The notes: generated by a model from the letters alone, not told the origin. A stretch of 64,000 nt of DNA from Roseovarius litoreus (GCF_900142765.1 NZ_FRCB01000002.1:124001-188000); one strand, 5' to 3'. Positions 42,683 to 53,594 are shown, numbered from the stretch's first letter. A program made the numbers and translations.

Positions 42683-43465
42683 ATGTTCGAGACGATCAGA
42701 ATCGAGAGGGATGCGCGCGGTGTGGCGACGCTGTGGCTTGATCGGGCGGAGAAGCACAATGCCATGTCGGCACGTATGATCGCGGAGCTGCATGAGGCGG
42801 CGCGCGAGCTTGGCGCGGATGAAGGCGTGCGAGTGGTGGTGCTGGCGGCCCGCGGCAAGACGTTTTGCGCGGGTGGCGATCTGGACTGGATGCGGCAGCA
42901 ATTCGATGCGGAGCCCGAGGCGAGATCGGCCGAGGCGGGCAAGCTTGCGCATATGCTGCAGGCGCTCAACACCTTGCCCAAGCCGCTGATCGGGCGGCTT
43001 CATGGCCCTGCCTTCGGTGGTGGTGTGGGGCTGGCCAGCGTCTGCGACGTGGCGATCGGGGCGGAGCATATCACGATGGGCCTGACCGAGACGCGGCTGG
43101 GGCTGATCCCGGCCACGATCGGGCCGTATGTCTGCGCGCGGATGGGCGAGGCACGGGCGCGGCGGGTGTTCATGTCGGGGCGACGCTTTGGCGCGGAAGA
43201 GGCCGTGGCGCTGAACCTGCTGTCCCGGTCGGTGCCCGAAGACCGGCTGGATGAGGCGATCGAGGCCGAGGTGGCGCCTTACCTCTCCTGCGCCCCCGGT
43301 GCCGTGGCGCGCGCGAAGGCCCTGCTGCGCCATCTTGGGCCGCGCATCGACGAAGCGGTGATCGCGCATTCCGTCGCGGAACTTGCCGCGTGTTGGGAGG
43401 GCCACGAGGCGCCCGAGGGGATCGGTGCGTTTTTCGACAAGCGAAAGCCGGGTTGGGCCGAGTGA
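42683..43465 (+). CDS. Enoyl-CoA hydratase/isomerase, probable methylglutaconyl-CoA hydratase
   Basis: A 260-residue crotonase-fold enzyme. The CoA-binding oxyanion segments are AARGKTFCAGGDLDWM (about 55-70) and GPAFGGGVGLASVCD (about 108-122). ITMGLTETRLGLIPATI (about 130-146) supplies the catalytic glutamate pair region. By context after mccA and hmgL it should hydrate 3-methylglutaconyl-CoA to HMG-CoA, completing the pathway (liuC role). Crotonase substrates cannot be read from motifs alone. A GAAGGAG ribosome site sits in the 17-bp gap after hmgL. It is the last gene before the nuo promoter region. Confidence 0.88.
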   Translation: MFETIRIERDARGVATLWLDRAEKHNAMSARMIAELHEAARELGADEGVRVVVLAARGKTFCAGGDLDWMRQQFDAEPEARSAEAGKLAHMLQALNTLPKPLIGRLHGPAFGGGVGLASVCDVAIGAEHITMGLTETRLGLIPATIGPYVCARMGEARARRVFMSGRRFGAEEAVALNLLSRSVPEDRLDEAIEAEVAPYLSCAPGAVARAKALLRHLGPRIDEAVIAHSVAELAACWEGHEAPEGIGAFFDKRKPGWAE

Positions 43466-43555
43466 CGGATTCGTGTCCCGAGAGGGGATGACAGGCACCG
43501 GATTCGCCCTAATTTTCAACGAACACTCGTGAAGACTGGCCGGGATACCAGGGCG

Positions 43556-43600
43556 TTGGGACAATTTGTCTATATTTAGTATACACCTGCATACATCTTT
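43556..43600 (+). promoter_or_regulatory. Probable nuo operon promoter region (AT-rich)
   Basis: The 267-bp gap before nuoA contains one distinctly AT-rich patch. A possible promoter is TTGGGA (43556-43561), 18 bp, then TATACA (43580-43585). Two direct repeats, ATACACCT and ATACATCT, begin 10 bp apart (43581 and 43591) and could be a regulator site over the start of transcription. The assignment is by eye. The leader to the nuoA GTG would be about 140 nt. Confidence 0.35.
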
Positions 43601-43732
43601 AGTTTAAGGACGCGTGCAGTGATCGGAATGTGTTCGCCGTTGGTTGACCCGGAAGTGGGGCGGCGGTAAACCCTGCCATAGTCAGTGTAGCCATCTGAAT
43701 GCGCTCGGGACGCGCGTGAAAGGAGCCACCCA

Positions 43733-44622
<890 letters not shown>

Positions 44623-44677
44623 CGGTGCACTGTGTTACAGGCGTGGGGCGGGACCCTCGCGCGAAAGGACGATGACG

Positions 44678-45286
44678 ATGAGCAACGCGCTGAAGGAACT
44701 GGGCGCCTATATCGAGGTGAAACGCCCCGATTGCGTTCTTGGTTGGGATGTTTCCCATGGCGAATTGAATGTGGACGTGGCGCTGCCCAATATCGCGGCG
44801 CTGGTCGAGTTTCTGAAAACCGATCAGACCTGTCGCTTTTCGTCTCTGGTGGATATCACCGCGGTGGATTATCCCGACCGGGCCAAGCGGTTCGATGTGG
44901 TCTATCATTTCCTGAGCATGTATCAGAACCACCGCATCCGTCTGCGTGCGGCGGCGCGCGAAGAGGACATGGTGCCGTCGATTACCGAGATCCATCCCTC
45001 GGCCAACTGGTTCGAGCGCGAAGTCTTCGACATGTTCGGCATCCTGTTTTCCGGTCACCCGGACCTGCGCCGCATCCTGACCGATTACGGCTTTCGCGGG
45101 CATCCGCTGCGCAAGGATTTCCCGACCACCGGTTATACCGAGGTGCGCTATGACGAGGTGCAAAAGCGGGTGGTCTACGAGCCTGTGAGCCTGGTGCAGG
45201 AATATCGCCAGTTCGACTTCATGTCGCCTTGGGAAGGGGCCGAATACATCCTGCCCGGCGACGAGAAGAAAGCGGAGGTCAAGTGA
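44678..45286 (+). CDS. nuoC: NADH-quinone oxidoreductase subunit C
   Basis: A 202-residue peripheral-arm subunit (30-kDa type). Conserved text includes [23 protein letters not shown] (about 108-130) and the family signature [19 protein letters not shown] (about 137-155). It is separate from NuoD here, unlike the NuoCD fusion of enterobacteria. Two start codons are close together (44672 and 44678); 44678 gives better spacing from AAAGGA. Its stop overlaps the nuoD start by 1 nt. Confidence 0.96.
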   Translation: MSNALKELGAYIEVKRPDCVLGWDVSHGELNVDVALPNIAALVEFLKTDQTCRFSSLVDITAVDYPDRAKRFDVVYHFLSMYQNHRIRLRAAAREEDMVPSITEIHPSANWFEREVFDMFGILFSGHPDLRRILTDYGFRGHPLRKDFPTTGYTEVRYDEVQKRVVYEPVSLVQEYRQFDFMSPWEGAEYILPGDEKKAEVK

Positions 45287-46503
45287 TGGACGGCTCCAAG
45301 TTCGAAGACGCCCTGACGGGCGAACAGAAGATCCGCAACTTCAATCTCAATTTCGGGCCGCAGCACCCGGCGGCGCACGGTGTGCTGCGTCTTGTGCTCG
45401 AGCTTGACGGCGAGATCGTCGAGCGCTGCGATCCGCATATCGGGCTGCTGCATCGCGGCACCGAAAAGCTGATGGAAAGCCGGACCTACCTGCAGAACCT
45501 GCCCTATTTCGACCGGCTGGATTACGTGGCGCCGATGAACCAGGAACATGCCTGGTGCCTCGCGATCGAGAAGCTGACGGGTGTCGAGGTGCCGCGCCGC
45601 GCCAGCCTGATCCGGGTGCTTTATTCCGAGATCGGCCGCATCCTGAACCATCTGCTGAACGTCACGACACAGGCGATGGATGTGGGCGCGCTCACGCCGC
45701 CCTTGTGGGGGTTCGAAGAGCGCGAAAAACTGATGGTGTTCTACGAGCGGGCCTGCGGCGCGCGCCTTCATGCGGCCTATTTCCGCCCCGGCGGCGTGCA
45801 TCAGGATCTGCCGCCCGAGCTGATCGACGATATCGAGACATGGGCGCATGAGTTCCCGCGCGTCCTTGCCGATATCGATGGCCTGCTGACCGAGAACCGC
45901 ATCTTCAAGCAGCGCAATGCCGATATCGGTGTGGTGACCGAGAAGGATATTCTCGATTGGGGTTTCTCGGGTGTCATGGTGCGCGGCTCGGGGCTGGCAT
46001 GGGATCTGCGCCGCGCGCAGCCTTATGAATGCTACGACGAGTTCGATTTCCAGATCCCCGTGGGCAAGAACGGCGATTGCTATGATCGCTATCTGGTGCG
46101 CATGGAAGAGATGCGCCAGTCGCTGTCGATCATCCATCAGTGCGTCGCCAAGCTGCGGGCACCCGACGGGCAGGGCGACGTGCTGGCACGCGGCAAGATC
46201 ACGCCGCCGTCGCGGGGCGAGATGAAGACCTCGATGGAGGCGTTGATCCACCACTTCAAGCTTTACACCGAAGGGTTCCGCGTGCCCGAGGGCGAAGTCT
46301 ATGCCGCCGTCGAAGCGCCCAAGGGCGAATTCGGCGTCTATCTGGTGGCAGATGGCACCAACAAGCCCTATCGCGCCAAGCTGCGCGCACCGGGGTTCCT
46401 GCATCTGCAGGCGATGGATCATGTCGCGGGCGGCCATCAGCTGGCCGATGTGGCGGCGATTATCGGAACGATGGATGTTGTGTTCGGGGAGATCGACAGG
46501 TGA
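45286..46503 (+). CDS. nuoD: NADH-quinone oxidoreductase subunit D
   Basis: A 405-residue peripheral-arm subunit (49-kDa type) that forms much of the quinone site with NuoB. Characteristic segments are [22 protein letters not shown] (positions 22-43), [14 protein letters not shown] (about 50-63) and [12 protein letters not shown] (about 165). It ends in the GxxDxVFGEIDR tail universal in this subunit. The start ATG at 45286 overlaps the nuoC stop (TGATG). A small lipoprotein gene, not nuoE, follows directly. Confidence 0.97.
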   Translation: MDGSKFEDALTGEQKIRNFNLNFGPQHPAAHGVLRLVLELDGEIVERCDPHIGLLHRGTEKLMESRTYLQNLPYFDRLDYVAPMNQEHAWCLAIEKLTGVEVPRRASLIRVLYSEIGRILNHLLNVTTQAMDVGALTPPLWGFEEREKLMVFYERACGARLHAAYFRPGGVHQDLPPELIDDIETWAHEFPRVLADIDGLLTENRIFKQRNADIGVVTEKDILDWGFSGVMVRGSGLAWDLRRAQPYECYDEFDFQIPVGKNGDCYDRYLVRMEEMRQSLSIIHQCVAKLRAPDGQGDVLARGKITPPSRGEMKTSMEALIHHFKLYTEGFRVPEGEVYAAVEAPKGEFGVYLVADGTNKPYRAKLRAPGFLHLQAMDHVAGGHQLADVAAIIGTMDVVFGEIDR

Positions 46504-46505
46504 CG

Positions 46506-46784
46506 ATGCGTGTCTGGGCGGCAATGGCCGCCGGTTTTGTCGGGCTTGCGGGCTGTGCGATGCCGCCCGAGGGGGTCAGCCCCGAAGATCTGAACGATTA
46601 CAAAACGGCCGTCGCCTCGATCGGGTGCGAGATGGTCACCGAAGCCGATTATCTGCCGGTCGAATTGCAGGCCGGACTGACCCGCGAGCAGTCGACGGCG
46701 ATCACCGCGTACCTGCTGACCGCGGGCGAAGCCGAACGGTTGGAGAATGGCGGGGTGAAATTGAAGACAGGAGCCTGTGCGTAG
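46506..46784 (+). CDS. Small lipoprotein inserted between nuoD and nuoE
   Basis: A 92-residue predicted lipoprotein with lipobox GLAGC (Cys17) after a short signal peptide. The mature part is about 75 residues and contains two more cysteines (SIGCEMV and KTGACA). It begins 2 nt after the nuoD stop and ends 2 nt before the nuoE start, so it is an integral part of the operon. A GTG at 46500 is an alternative start. No catalytic motif is seen. It may be a periplasmic complex I-associated factor found only in this lineage; that is inference from position. Confidence 0.72.
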   Translation: MRVWAAMAAGFVGLAGCAMPPEGVSPEDLNDYKTAVASIGCEMVTEADYLPVELQAGLTREQSTAITAYLLTAGEAERLENGGVKLKTGACA

Positions 46785-46786
46785 GT

Positions 46787-47977
46787 ATGCTGAGACGTCT
46801 CCATAAAGAGCAGCCTGAAAGTTTCGCCTTCACGCCCGAAAACCGGGCCTGGGCCGAGGCACAGATCACCAAGTATCCCGAGGGCCGGCAGGCCAGCGCG
46901 ATCATTCCGCTGCTGTGGCGCGCCCAGGAGCAGGAGGGGTGGCTGAGCCGTCCCGCGATCGAGCATGTCGCGCAGATGCTGGGCATGGAATTCATCCGCG
47001 CGCTCGAAGTGGCCACATTCTATTTCATGTTCCAGCTGCAGCCCGTCGGCAGCGTGGCGCATGTGCAGGTTTGCGGCACCACGTCCTGCATGATCTGCGG
47101 CGCCGAAGATCTGATTGGTGTGTGCCGCGAAAAGATCGCGCCCAATCCCCACGAGCTGAGCGCCGATGGCAAGCTGAGCTGGGAAGAGGTGGAATGCCTT
47201 GGCGCCTGCGCGAATGCGCCGATGGCGCAGATCGGCAAGGATTATTACGAGGATCTCACGGCCGAGCGCTTTGCGCAGATGCTGGATGATCTGGTGGCGG
47301 GCAAGGTGCCGGCCCCCGGTCCGCAAAATGGCCGCTATGCCAGCGAGCCGGTGTCGGGGCTGACCAGCCTTCAGGCGCATGACAAGGGGCGCATGGCGCA
47401 TAACGCGAGCGTGCAGCTGGCCACGGACCTGGGGGATACGGTCAAGCGGATCGACGGAACCGAGGTGCCTGTGCTGGCGCCATGGCGCGACAAGGGCGCG
47501 AACCACCGGCCCGCAGACCCCGCCGTTAAGCTGAACGAAACACCGCAGGAGGTGGGCGCCAAGGCCGCCAAGCCGCAGCCCGGCAAGGACGCCAAGGCCG
47601 ATGAGACCGGCATCTCCAAGCGCGAGGCACCTGCCAAGTCCAAGGCCAAGCCCGCGCCGCAACCGGCGGCAGAGCCGTCGCAATCGCCCGGCAAGAAGCC
47701 GCGCGTGATGAAAGCGCCGCGCAAGGCCGGGGCGGATGATCTCAAGCTGATCAAGGGTGTTGGCCCCAAACTTGAACAGCTGCTGCACGGTCTGGGATTT
47801 TTCCATTTCGACCAGGTGGCGAAATGGACCGAGGAAGAAGTGCAATGGGTTGATCAGAACCTCGAAGGGTTCAAGGGACGGGTCAGCCGTGATCATTGGG
47901 TCGAACAAGCGAAACTGCTGGCCGAGGGCAAGGACACCGAGTTTTCGTCCAGAGCCAGGAAAGGAGGCGTCGACTAA
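46787..47977 (+). CDS. nuoE: NADH-quinone oxidoreductase subunit E with long C-terminal extension
   Basis: A 396-residue protein. Residues 1-165 are a complete NuoE (24-kDa type) thioredoxin-fold domain whose [2Fe-2S] N1a ligands are C96, C101, C137 and C141. Usual NuoE proteins are 160-240 residues. Residues 170-315 are a Lys/Ala/Pro-rich, low-complexity linker. Residues 316-396 form a helix-hairpin-helix-like domain with [13 protein letters not shown]. The next gene product ends in a near copy of this domain (about 55/81 identical by eye). Extended NuoE proteins occur in Rhodobacter relatives. The ATG at 46787 is preceded by a weak site. Confidence 0.95.
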   Translation: MLRRLHKEQPESFAFTPENRAWAEAQITKYPEGRQASAIIPLLWRAQEQEGWLSRPAIEHVAQMLGMEFIRALEVATFYFMFQLQPVGSVAHVQVCGTTSCMICGAEDLIGVCREKIAPNPHELSADGKLSWEEVECLGACANAPMAQIGKDYYEDLTAERFAQMLDDLVAGKVPAPGPQNGRYASEPVSGLTSLQAHDKGRMAHNASVQLATDLGDTVKRIDGTEVPVLAPWRDKGANHRPADPAVKLNETPQEVGAKAAKPQPGKDAKADETGISKREAPAKSKAKPAPQPAAEPSQSPGKKPRVMKAPRKAGADDLKLIKGVGPKLEQLLHGLGFFHFDQVAKWTEEEVQWVDQNLEGFKGRVSRDHWVEQAKLLAEGKDTEFSSRARKGGVD

Positions 47978-48012
47978 GGCGCTCTTGAGACACCAACAGG
48001 GGGTTAATAGTG

Positions 48013-48780
48013 ATGTCGAATTCTGCAAATTGGACGGTCTGCCAGATCGTTTGCTGGGCCTTGTCGGCGATCGGGGGGATCGCTGTTCTTTGGGGTACCA
48101 TCGAGCCGGTCGGGTTCATTGGTGCACTGATGGCCGGGGTGGCCGTGGCGGTGTTTCTCGGGTTGGTGTTCACGCGGCTTGTCTGCACGGATGAGGCACC
48201 TGTCGCGGCTGCGGTTGCAGGGGGTGCTATCGGCAAGCTGATGGGCACCGAACCTGCAGGGGCAGGGGCAGCGCCGGCGGCAGCGGCTGCAAGCGCGACG
48301 GCCGAGCCAAAAGCTGCAGCGGCACCGGAAGCGCCAAAGCCCGCACCCGCGGCCAAGCCGGCGGCGCCTGAGGCACCCAAGGCCAAGGCCGAGACCAAGG
48401 CGAAGGACACAGCCAAGGCCGACGACACGGCCGAAGCGAAATCGACATCGACGGCGTCCTCGGGGGATGAGGGCAAAGACGACGAGCAAATCGGCACCAA
48501 GCCAGCGGCGCTGTCGGCGCCAAAGGGTGGGCAGGCCGATAATCTGAAGGAAATCAAGGGCGTTGGTCCGAAACTTGAAATGCTGCTTCACGAGATGGGC
48601 TTTTATCATTTCGACCAGATCGCCAGCTGGGGCGCGGAAGAGTTGGCTTGGATGGATGCCAATCTGAAGGGCTTCAAGGGCCGCGCAAGCCGCGACAACT
48701 GGGTTGAACAGGCCAAGGTGTTGGCGGCGGGCGGTGAAACGGAATTCTCGAAGCGCGTCGAAGACGGCGGCGTGTATTGA
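48013..48780 (+). CDS. Membrane-anchored helix-hairpin-helix protein, paralogous to the NuoE C-terminus
   Basis: A 255-residue protein. Two membrane segments are predicted at about 8-30 and 36-55. A 110-residue Ala/Lys/Pro/Glu-rich linker follows. The last 81 residues (175-255) match the NuoE extension without gaps, including [28 protein letters not shown] and TEFSKR. IKGVGPK is the hairpin motif of HhH modules, which bind DNA or protein. Such proteins are sometimes annotated as a complex I 41-kDa subunit in this group. It starts 35 bp after nuoE. It is probably a membrane tether or docking partner for the NADH-dehydrogenase module; direct evidence is lacking. Confidence 0.82.
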   Translation: MSNSANWTVCQIVCWALSAIGGIAVLWGTIEPVGFIGALMAGVAVAVFLGLVFTRLVCTDEAPVAAAVAGGAIGKLMGTEPAGAGAAPAAAAASATAEPKAAAAPEAPKPAPAAKPAAPEAPKAKAETKAKDTAKADDTAEAKSTSTASSGDEGKDDEQIGTKPAALSAPKGGQADNLKEIKGVGPKLEMLLHEMGFYHFDQIASWGAEELAWMDANLKGFKGRASRDNWVEQAKVLAAGGETEFSKRVEDGGVY

Positions 48781-48796
48781 GGGAAAGGCTGACAGA

Positions 48797-49024
48797 ATGA
48801 GCAACCGTCCGGACGAAATGCAATTGGCACGCAAGGGCCGCACCGTTGGTGTGGTCATTGCGGTGACGATGCTCGTCTGGATGGGCGCTCAGTGGGTCGG
48901 GTCGCAAATGGACTGGCCGGTAAGGTTCGTCTTTCTGTTCGATTTGGCCGCCATTGCCGCCCTGTTCTGGGCGTTGGTGGTCACGATGCAAATCTGGCGC
49001 GCGCGCCGGGACAACCGAGGGTGA
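48797..49024 (+). CDS. DUF5337-type small membrane protein in the nuo operon
   Basis: A 75-residue protein with two membrane helices (about 16-36, VGVVIAVTMLVWMGAQWV; and 43-65, FVFLFDLAAIAALFWALVV) and basic termini. It matches the small DUF5337 family that I associate with rhodobacterial nuo operons. It lies 16 bp after the HhH gene and 6 bp before nuoF. No function is established. Its size suggests an accessory membrane subunit or assembly factor. Confidence 0.75.
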   Translation: MSNRPDEMQLARKGRTVGVVIAVTMLVWMGAQWVGSQMDWPVRFVFLFDLAAIAALFWALVVTMQIWRARRDNRG

Positions 49025-49030
49025 TATCGG

Positions 49031-50326
49031 ATGCTCAAGGACGAAGACCGTATCTTTACCAATCTTTACGGGATGCATGACCGTTCCCTGAAAGGGGCGA
49101 TGGCGCGTGGCCACTGGGACGGGACGGCGAAAATCCTGCAGAACGGCCGCGAGTGGATCATCGAGCAGATGAAAGCCAGCGGTCTGCGCGGACGTGGTGG
49201 CGCGGGCTTTCCGACGGGGCTGAAATGGTCCTTCATGCCAAAGGAAAGCGATGGTCGCCCTGCCTATCTGGTGGTCAATGCCGACGAATCCGAGCCGGGC
49301 ACCTGCAAGGACCGCGAGATCATGCGCCATGATCCGCATACCCTGATCGAAGGCTGCCTGATCGCGTCCTATGCGATGAAGGCGCATGCCTGCTACATCT
49401 ACATTCGCGGCGAATATATCCGCGAGCGCGAGGCGCTGCAGACCGCCATCGACGAAGCCTATGATGCCGGCCTGATCGGCAAGAACGCCTGCAAGTCGGG
49501 CTATGATTTCGACCTTTACCTGCATCACGGCGCGGGCGCCTATATCTGCGGTGAGGAAACCGCCCTTCTGGAAAGCCTTGAAGGCAAGAAGGGGATGCCG
49601 CGCATGAAGCCGCCATTCCCGGCGATGGCGGGGCTTTACGGCTGTCCCACCACGGTGAACAACGTGGAGTCGATTGCCGTGGCGCCCACGATCCTGCGCC
49701 GGGGGCCGGAATGGTTCGCGGGCTTTGGTCGTCCGAACAACACCGGCACCAAGATTTTCGCGATCTCGGGGCATGTGAACGCGCCCTGCGTGGTCGAGGA
49801 AAGCATGTCGATCTCGTTCGAGGAGCTGATCGACAAGCATTGCGGCGGTATCCGGGGCGGCTGGAGCAACCTCAAGGCGGTGATCCCCGGCGGCTCGTCG
49901 GTGCCTTGCGTGCGCGGCGAGAACATGCGCGATGCGGTGATGGATTTCGATGCGCTGAAGGAAAAGGGCTCATCGCTTGGAACGGCGGCGGTGATCGTGA
50001 TGGATCAGTCCACCGACATCATCAAGGCGATCTGGCGGCTGTCGAAATTCTACAAGCACGAAAGCTGCGGTCAGTGCACGCCTTGCCGCGAAGGCACGGG
50101 CTGGATGATGCGGGTGATGGACCGTCTGGTGCGCGGCGAGGCCGAAGTCGAGGAGATCGACATGCTGTTCGACGTGACCAAACAGGTCGAGGGCCACACG
50201 ATTTGTGCGCTTGGCGACGCGGCGGCCTGGCCGATCCAGGGCTTGATCCGCAACTTCCGCGACGAGATCGAGGATCGCATCAAGGCACAGAAATCGGGCC
50301 GCGTCAGCGCGGTCGCGGCGGAGTAG
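49031..50326 (+). CDS. nuoF: NADH-quinone oxidoreductase subunit F
   Basis: A 431-residue peripheral subunit (51-kDa type) that oxidises NADH. The NADH-binding glycine motif [16 protein letters not shown] is at about 53-68. FMN-binding segments are [14 protein letters not shown] (about 84-97) and [17 protein letters not shown] (about 168-184). The [4Fe-4S] N3 ligands are in [15 protein letters not shown] (about 346-360) plus the later Cys in ICALGDA. It follows the DUF5337 gene and precedes two small ORFs before nuoG. Confidence 0.97.
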   Translation: MLKDEDRIFTNLYGMHDRSLKGAMARGHWDGTAKILQNGREWIIEQMKASGLRGRGGAGFPTGLKWSFMPKESDGRPAYLVVNADESEPGTCKDREIMRHDPHTLIEGCLIASYAMKAHACYIYIRGEYIREREALQTAIDEAYDAGLIGKNACKSGYDFDLYLHHGAGAYICGEETALLESLEGKKGMPRMKPPFPAMAGLYGCPTTVNNVESIAVAPTILRRGPEWFAGFGRPNNTGTKIFAISGHVNAPCVVEESMSISFEELIDKHCGGIRGGWSNLKAVIPGGSSVPCVRGENMRDAVMDFDALKEKGSSLGTAAVIVMDQSTDIIKAIWRLSKFYKHESCGQCTPCREGTGWMMRVMDRLVRGEAEVEEIDMLFDVTKQVEGHTICALGDAAAWPIQGLIRNFRDEIEDRIKAQKSGRVSAVAAE

Positions 50327-50330
50327 GCAT

Positions 50331-50660
50331 ATGCGCGCACTCATCCTCATGACGGTGTCGGCTCTCATGCTGGCCGCCTGCAGCGAGCGGTCCGAACGGG
50401 TTCTGTTCGACGGCATGTATTTTCCGGCGAAGGCCAAGAAGGCGTCGGATGACCGCTTGGATTTCGAGGTCAGCGTGCGCCGTGCGTCGCAGAGCCTCGA
50501 GGCGGCGCAAGCGGCCGGGCGTCATGAAGGAACCCGCTATTGCATCGAGAATTTCGGAACCTCCGAGATTGCGTGGAGCGAGGGACCGGATGGCGAAAGC
50601 GGCGCGGTACAGATGTCGAATGGCAACCTGATGCTGAAAGGCCGGTGCGTGATATGGTGA
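50331..50660 (+). CDS. Small lipoprotein downstream of nuoF
   Basis: A 109-residue predicted lipoprotein. The signal peptide ends in lipobox LMLAAC (Cys17). The mature domain has FDGMYFPAKAKK, a basic/acidic patch, and two cysteines (YCIENFG and GRCVIW) that could pair in the periplasm. It starts 4 nt after the nuoF stop. I do not recognise the family. Its location in the nuo operon and export suggest a periplasmic role linked to complex I or to the lineage's cell envelope. Confidence 0.72.
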   Translation: MRALILMTVSALMLAACSERSERVLFDGMYFPAKAKKASDDRLDFEVSVRRASQSLEAAQAAGRHEGTRYCIENFGTSEIAWSEGPDGESGAVQMSNGNLMLKGRCVIW

Positions 50661-50680
50661 CTTTCCATTGCATGACAGGC

Positions 50681-50740
50681 CGTTCCGAGGGGTGTTATTG
50701 CATAGCGCCCCACGGAACGCCCATCTGCAGGGCAGATGGG
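50681..50740 (+). other. Tandem RNA hairpins inside the nuo operon
   Basis: The 124-bp gap between the lipoprotein and DUF5333 genes can fold into two adjacent hairpins. The first pairs CGTTCCG (50681-50687) with CGGAACG (50713-50719) and, across one A-A mismatch, GGGG (50689-50692) with CCCC (50708-50711). The second is a perfect 9-bp stem, CCCATCTGC/GCAGATGGG (50720-50728 with 50732-50740), with a 3-nt loop. There is no U-rich tract, so an RNA processing or stability element is more likely than a full terminator. Confidence 0.6.
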
Positions 50741-50784
50741 GCGGCACAACGTCGTCCCGCTCTGTCGCTGAAAGGAGTTACCCC

Positions 50785-51198
50785 ATGCGTCTTGTGAAAT
50801 CATCTGCTCTGGCGCTCATGCTGGTGGCCAGCGCCGCCACCGCGCAGGCCTCGGCTGAAATCGGACTGTCGAAGGAAAAGGACATCAACGCCGGCCTTCT
50901 GGTCATTGCCGTGGCCGACAAGATCCGCCGTGAATGCTCGGACATCTCGGCGCGGTTGTTCGATGCGCGCTCCTATCTTGTATCGCTCAAGCAGAAGGCC
51001 GCCGAGAAAGGATACTCGGACGCCGAGATCGACGCCTACATCAACAACGACGCGGAAAAGGCGAAGATGCGCGAGCGGCGCAATGCCTATTTCCAGGCGC
51101 ATGGGGCCAGCAATCGAGACCCTGCCAGCCTGTGTGCCCTTGGCCGCGCCGAAATCCAAAAGCAGAGCCAGATCGGCCTGTTGCTGAGAACGAAGTGA
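50785..51198 (+). CDS. DUF5333-type exported protein in the nuo operon
   Basis: A 137-residue protein with a cleavable Sec signal (MRLVKSSALALMLVASAATAQAS, cut near residue 23). The mature part is mostly helical and carries two cysteines (RRECSDIS and SLCALGRAE). It contains AEIDAYINNDAEK. It matches the DUF5333 family of Rhodobacterales, whose function is not known. An AAAGGAG ribosome site precedes the ATG at 50785. It ends 6 nt before nuoG. The product should be periplasmic. Confidence 0.78.
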   Translation: MRLVKSSALALMLVASAATAQASAEIGLSKEKDINAGLLVIAVADKIRRECSDISARLFDARSYLVSLKQKAAEKGYSDAEIDAYINNDAEKAKMRERRNAYFQAHGASNRDPASLCALGRAEIQKQSQIGLLLRTK

Positions 51199-51204
51199 GA
51201 AATC

Positions 51205-53193
51205 ATGTCTGACCTGCGCAAGATCATCATCGACGATCAGGAAGTGGAAGTGGACGGCGCGATGACGCTGATCCAGGCGTGTGAGCAGGCCGGGATCGAA
51301 ATCCCGCGGTTTTGCTATCACGAGCGGCTGTCGATCGCGGGCAACTGCCGGATGTGCCTTGTCGAAGTCGTGGGCGGCCCGCCCAAGCCCGCAGCCTCTT
51401 GTGCGATGCAGGTGCGCGATCTGCGCCCCGGTCCCGAGGGGCAGCCGCCGGTGGTCAAGACCAACTCGCCGATGGTCAAGAAGGCCCGCGAGGGGGTGAT
51501 GGAGTTTCTGCTCATCAACCATCCCCTGGATTGTCCGATCTGCGATCAGGGCGGCGAATGCGACCTGCAGGATCAGGCGATGGCCTATGGCGTGGATTTC
51601 AGCCGCTACCGCGAACCCAAGCGCGCGAGTGAGGATCTGGATCTTGGGCCACTGGTCGAAACCCATATGACGCGCTGCATTTCCTGCACCCGTTGTGTGC
51701 GCTTCACCACCGAGGTGGCGGGGATCAACCAGATGGGTCAGACCGGACGCGGCGAGGATGCCGAGATCACCAGCTATCTGGGCGAGACGCTGGACAGCAA
51801 CCTGCAGGGCAACATCATCGATCTGTGCCCGGTGGGGGCGCTTGTCTCGAAGCCCTATGCCTTCACCGCGCGGCCCTGGGAGCTGACCAAGACCGAGACG
51901 ATCGACGTGATGGATGCGCTTGGATCGAACATCCGGGTGGACACCAAGGGGCGCGAAGTGATGCGCATCCTGCCGCGCAACCATGATGGCGTGAACGAGG
52001 AATGGATTTCCGACAAGACCCGGTTCGTATGGGACGGGCTGCGCCGTCAACGGCTGGACCGGCCCTATATCCGCGAGAATGGCAAGCTGCGCCCTGCCAC
52101 CTGGCCTGAAGCGCTTGGCAAGGCGGCTGCGGCGCTCAAGGACGCGGGCAAGGTGGCCGGGCTGGTCGGTGATCTTGTGTCGGTCGAGGCGGCCTTTGCG
52201 CTGCGGCAGATGATCGAGGGTCTGGGCGGTCAGGTGGAGTGTCGGACCGATGGTGCCAAGCTTCCGGCGGGCAATCGCTCGGGCTATGTCGGCAATGTGG
52301 CGATCGAAGAGCTGGATACCGCGAAGGAGGTCGTGCTGATCGGCACCAACCCGGCGGTTGAGGCCCCGGTGCTGAATGCGCGGATTCGCAAGGCGTGGAT
52401 CAATGGTGCAAACGTGACACTGGTCGGACCTGCTGTCGACCTGACCTATGAGTACAGCCATGCCGGCACGGGCCGGGATGCGCTATCCAAGCTGAAAGTA
52501 TCCGGCGATGCGATCGTCATCGTCGGGCAGGGGGCCTTGAACGAGGCGGATGGCGAGGCGGTTCTGGCCGAGGCGCAAGCGATCTCGGGGCGAATGCTGG
52601 TTCTGCACACGGCCGCCGGTCGCGTCGGCGCGATGGATGCGGGCTGCACGACGCAAGGCGGGCTTGCCGCTGCCGTCGACGGGGCGGAGGTGATCTACAA
52701 CCTCGGCGCGGATGAGCTCGACATACATGAGGGGCCGTTCGTGATCTATCAGGGCAGCCACGGGGACAGGGGTGCGCATCGCGCCGATGTGATCCTGCCG
52801 GGGGCAGCCTATACCGAGGAGCAGGGGCTGTTCGTCAACACCGAAGGTCGGCCGCAACTGGCGCTGCGCGCGGGCTTCCCGCCGGGCGAGGCCAAGGAAA
52901 ACTGGGCGATCCTGAGGGCGCTGTCGGGTGAGATGGGCAATGTGTTGCCCTTTGACTCCCTGGTGCAACTGCGTCAGGCGCTGGTGGCCGAGGTGCCGTA
53001 TCTCAAGAAGGTTGATAAGGTGATCGACACCGACTGGACCCCGCTGCCCAAGGGCAAACTGGGCGACGCGGATTTCCGGCTGCCGATCCGGGACTTCTAC
53101 CTGACCAACCCGATTGCGCGCGCAAGCGAGTTGATGGCCGAGCTGAGTGCCAACGCCAAGGCGCGGCGCGACACGCCGGTGGCCGCCGAGTGA
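51205..53193 (+). CDS. nuoG: NADH-quinone oxidoreductase subunit G
   Basis: A 662-residue peripheral subunit (75-kDa type). The N-terminal [2Fe-2S] ferredoxin-like domain has [20 protein letters not shown] (about 35-54) and SCAMQV. The His/Cys N5 motif is [18 protein letters not shown] (about 106-123). The N4 ligands are [11 protein letters not shown] (about 156-166) with LCPVGAL (about 210-216). The C-terminal half is a molybdopterin-oxidoreductase-like domain without the cofactor role. The length suits the alphaproteobacterial/mitochondrial form. Its stop overlaps the next lipoprotein gene by 1 nt. Confidence 0.97.
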   Translation: MSDLRKIIIDDQEVEVDGAMTLIQACEQAGIEIPRFCYHERLSIAGNCRMCLVEVVGGPPKPAASCAMQVRDLRPGPEGQPPVVKTNSPMVKKAREGVMEFLLINHPLDCPICDQGGECDLQDQAMAYGVDFSRYREPKRASEDLDLGPLVETHMTRCISCTRCVRFTTEVAGINQMGQTGRGEDAEITSYLGETLDSNLQGNIIDLCPVGALVSKPYAFTARPWELTKTETIDVMDALGSNIRVDTKGREVMRILPRNHDGVNEEWISDKTRFVWDGLRRQRLDRPYIRENGKLRPATWPEALGKAAAALKDAGKVAGLVGDLVSVEAAFALRQMIEGLGGQVECRTDGAKLPAGNRSGYVGNVAIEELDTAKEVVLIGTNPAVEAPVLNARIRKAWINGANVTLVGPAVDLTYEYSHAGTGRDALSKLKVSGDAIVIVGQGALNEADGEAVLAEAQAISGRMLVLHTAAGRVGAMDAGCTTQGGLAAAVDGAEVIYNLGADELDIHEGPFVIYQGSHGDRGAHRADVILPGAAYTEEQGLFVNTEGRPQLALRAGFPPGEAKENWAILRALSGEMGNVLPFDSLVQLRQALVAEVPYLKKVDKVIDTDWTPLPKGKLGDADFRLPIRDFYLTNPIARASELMAELSANAKARRDTPVAAE

Positions 53194-53594
53194 TGGCGCG
53201 CGCGGCGCTCATATCGCCGCTGGCGCTGCTATTGGCAGGCGCGGTGTCCGGGTGCGAGTCGACCGCGCCTCAGACGGTGGAGTTCAAGCCCGTCTATCAG
53301 GGCGTGGAGACCCGGTTTCTGGGCGATGACCTGGTGAATTTCCAGGTCCGTATGGTAGGCGCACGCGACCGTGAGGACGTGAGCCGCTATGCGGAATGCG
53401 CCGCCGCGCAATACACGCTGATCCGGGGCTATGGTTTTGCCCGGCATCTGCGAACGAATGTGGATCTGGCGGGTGGTATCTGGCGCGGCGATGCGGTTTA
53501 TACGATCTCGCCGGCCCTGCCCCGAGGGCTGAAGACAATCGACGCCGAAGTCGTCGCCGCCGACTGTGCGGAAAACGGAATACCGATGGTGTGA
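53193..53594 (+). CDS. Small lipoprotein between nuoG and nuoH
   Basis: A 133-residue predicted lipoprotein. The signal peptide ends with the lipobox AVSGC (Cys21). The mature domain of about 110 residues has a plausible alpha/beta pattern ([49 protein letters not shown]) and two cysteines near CAAAQ and ADCAENG. The ATG at 53193 overlaps the nuoG stop. It starts 1 codon after an in-frame GTG that is also possible. Function unknown. It is the third lipoprotein in this operon. Confidence 0.75.
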   Translation: MARAALISPLALLLAGAVSGCESTAPQTVEFKPVYQGVETRFLGDDLVNFQVRMVGARDREDVSRYAECAAAQYTLIRGYGFARHLRTNVDLAGGIWRGDAVYTISPALPRGLKTIDAEVVAADCAENGIPMV

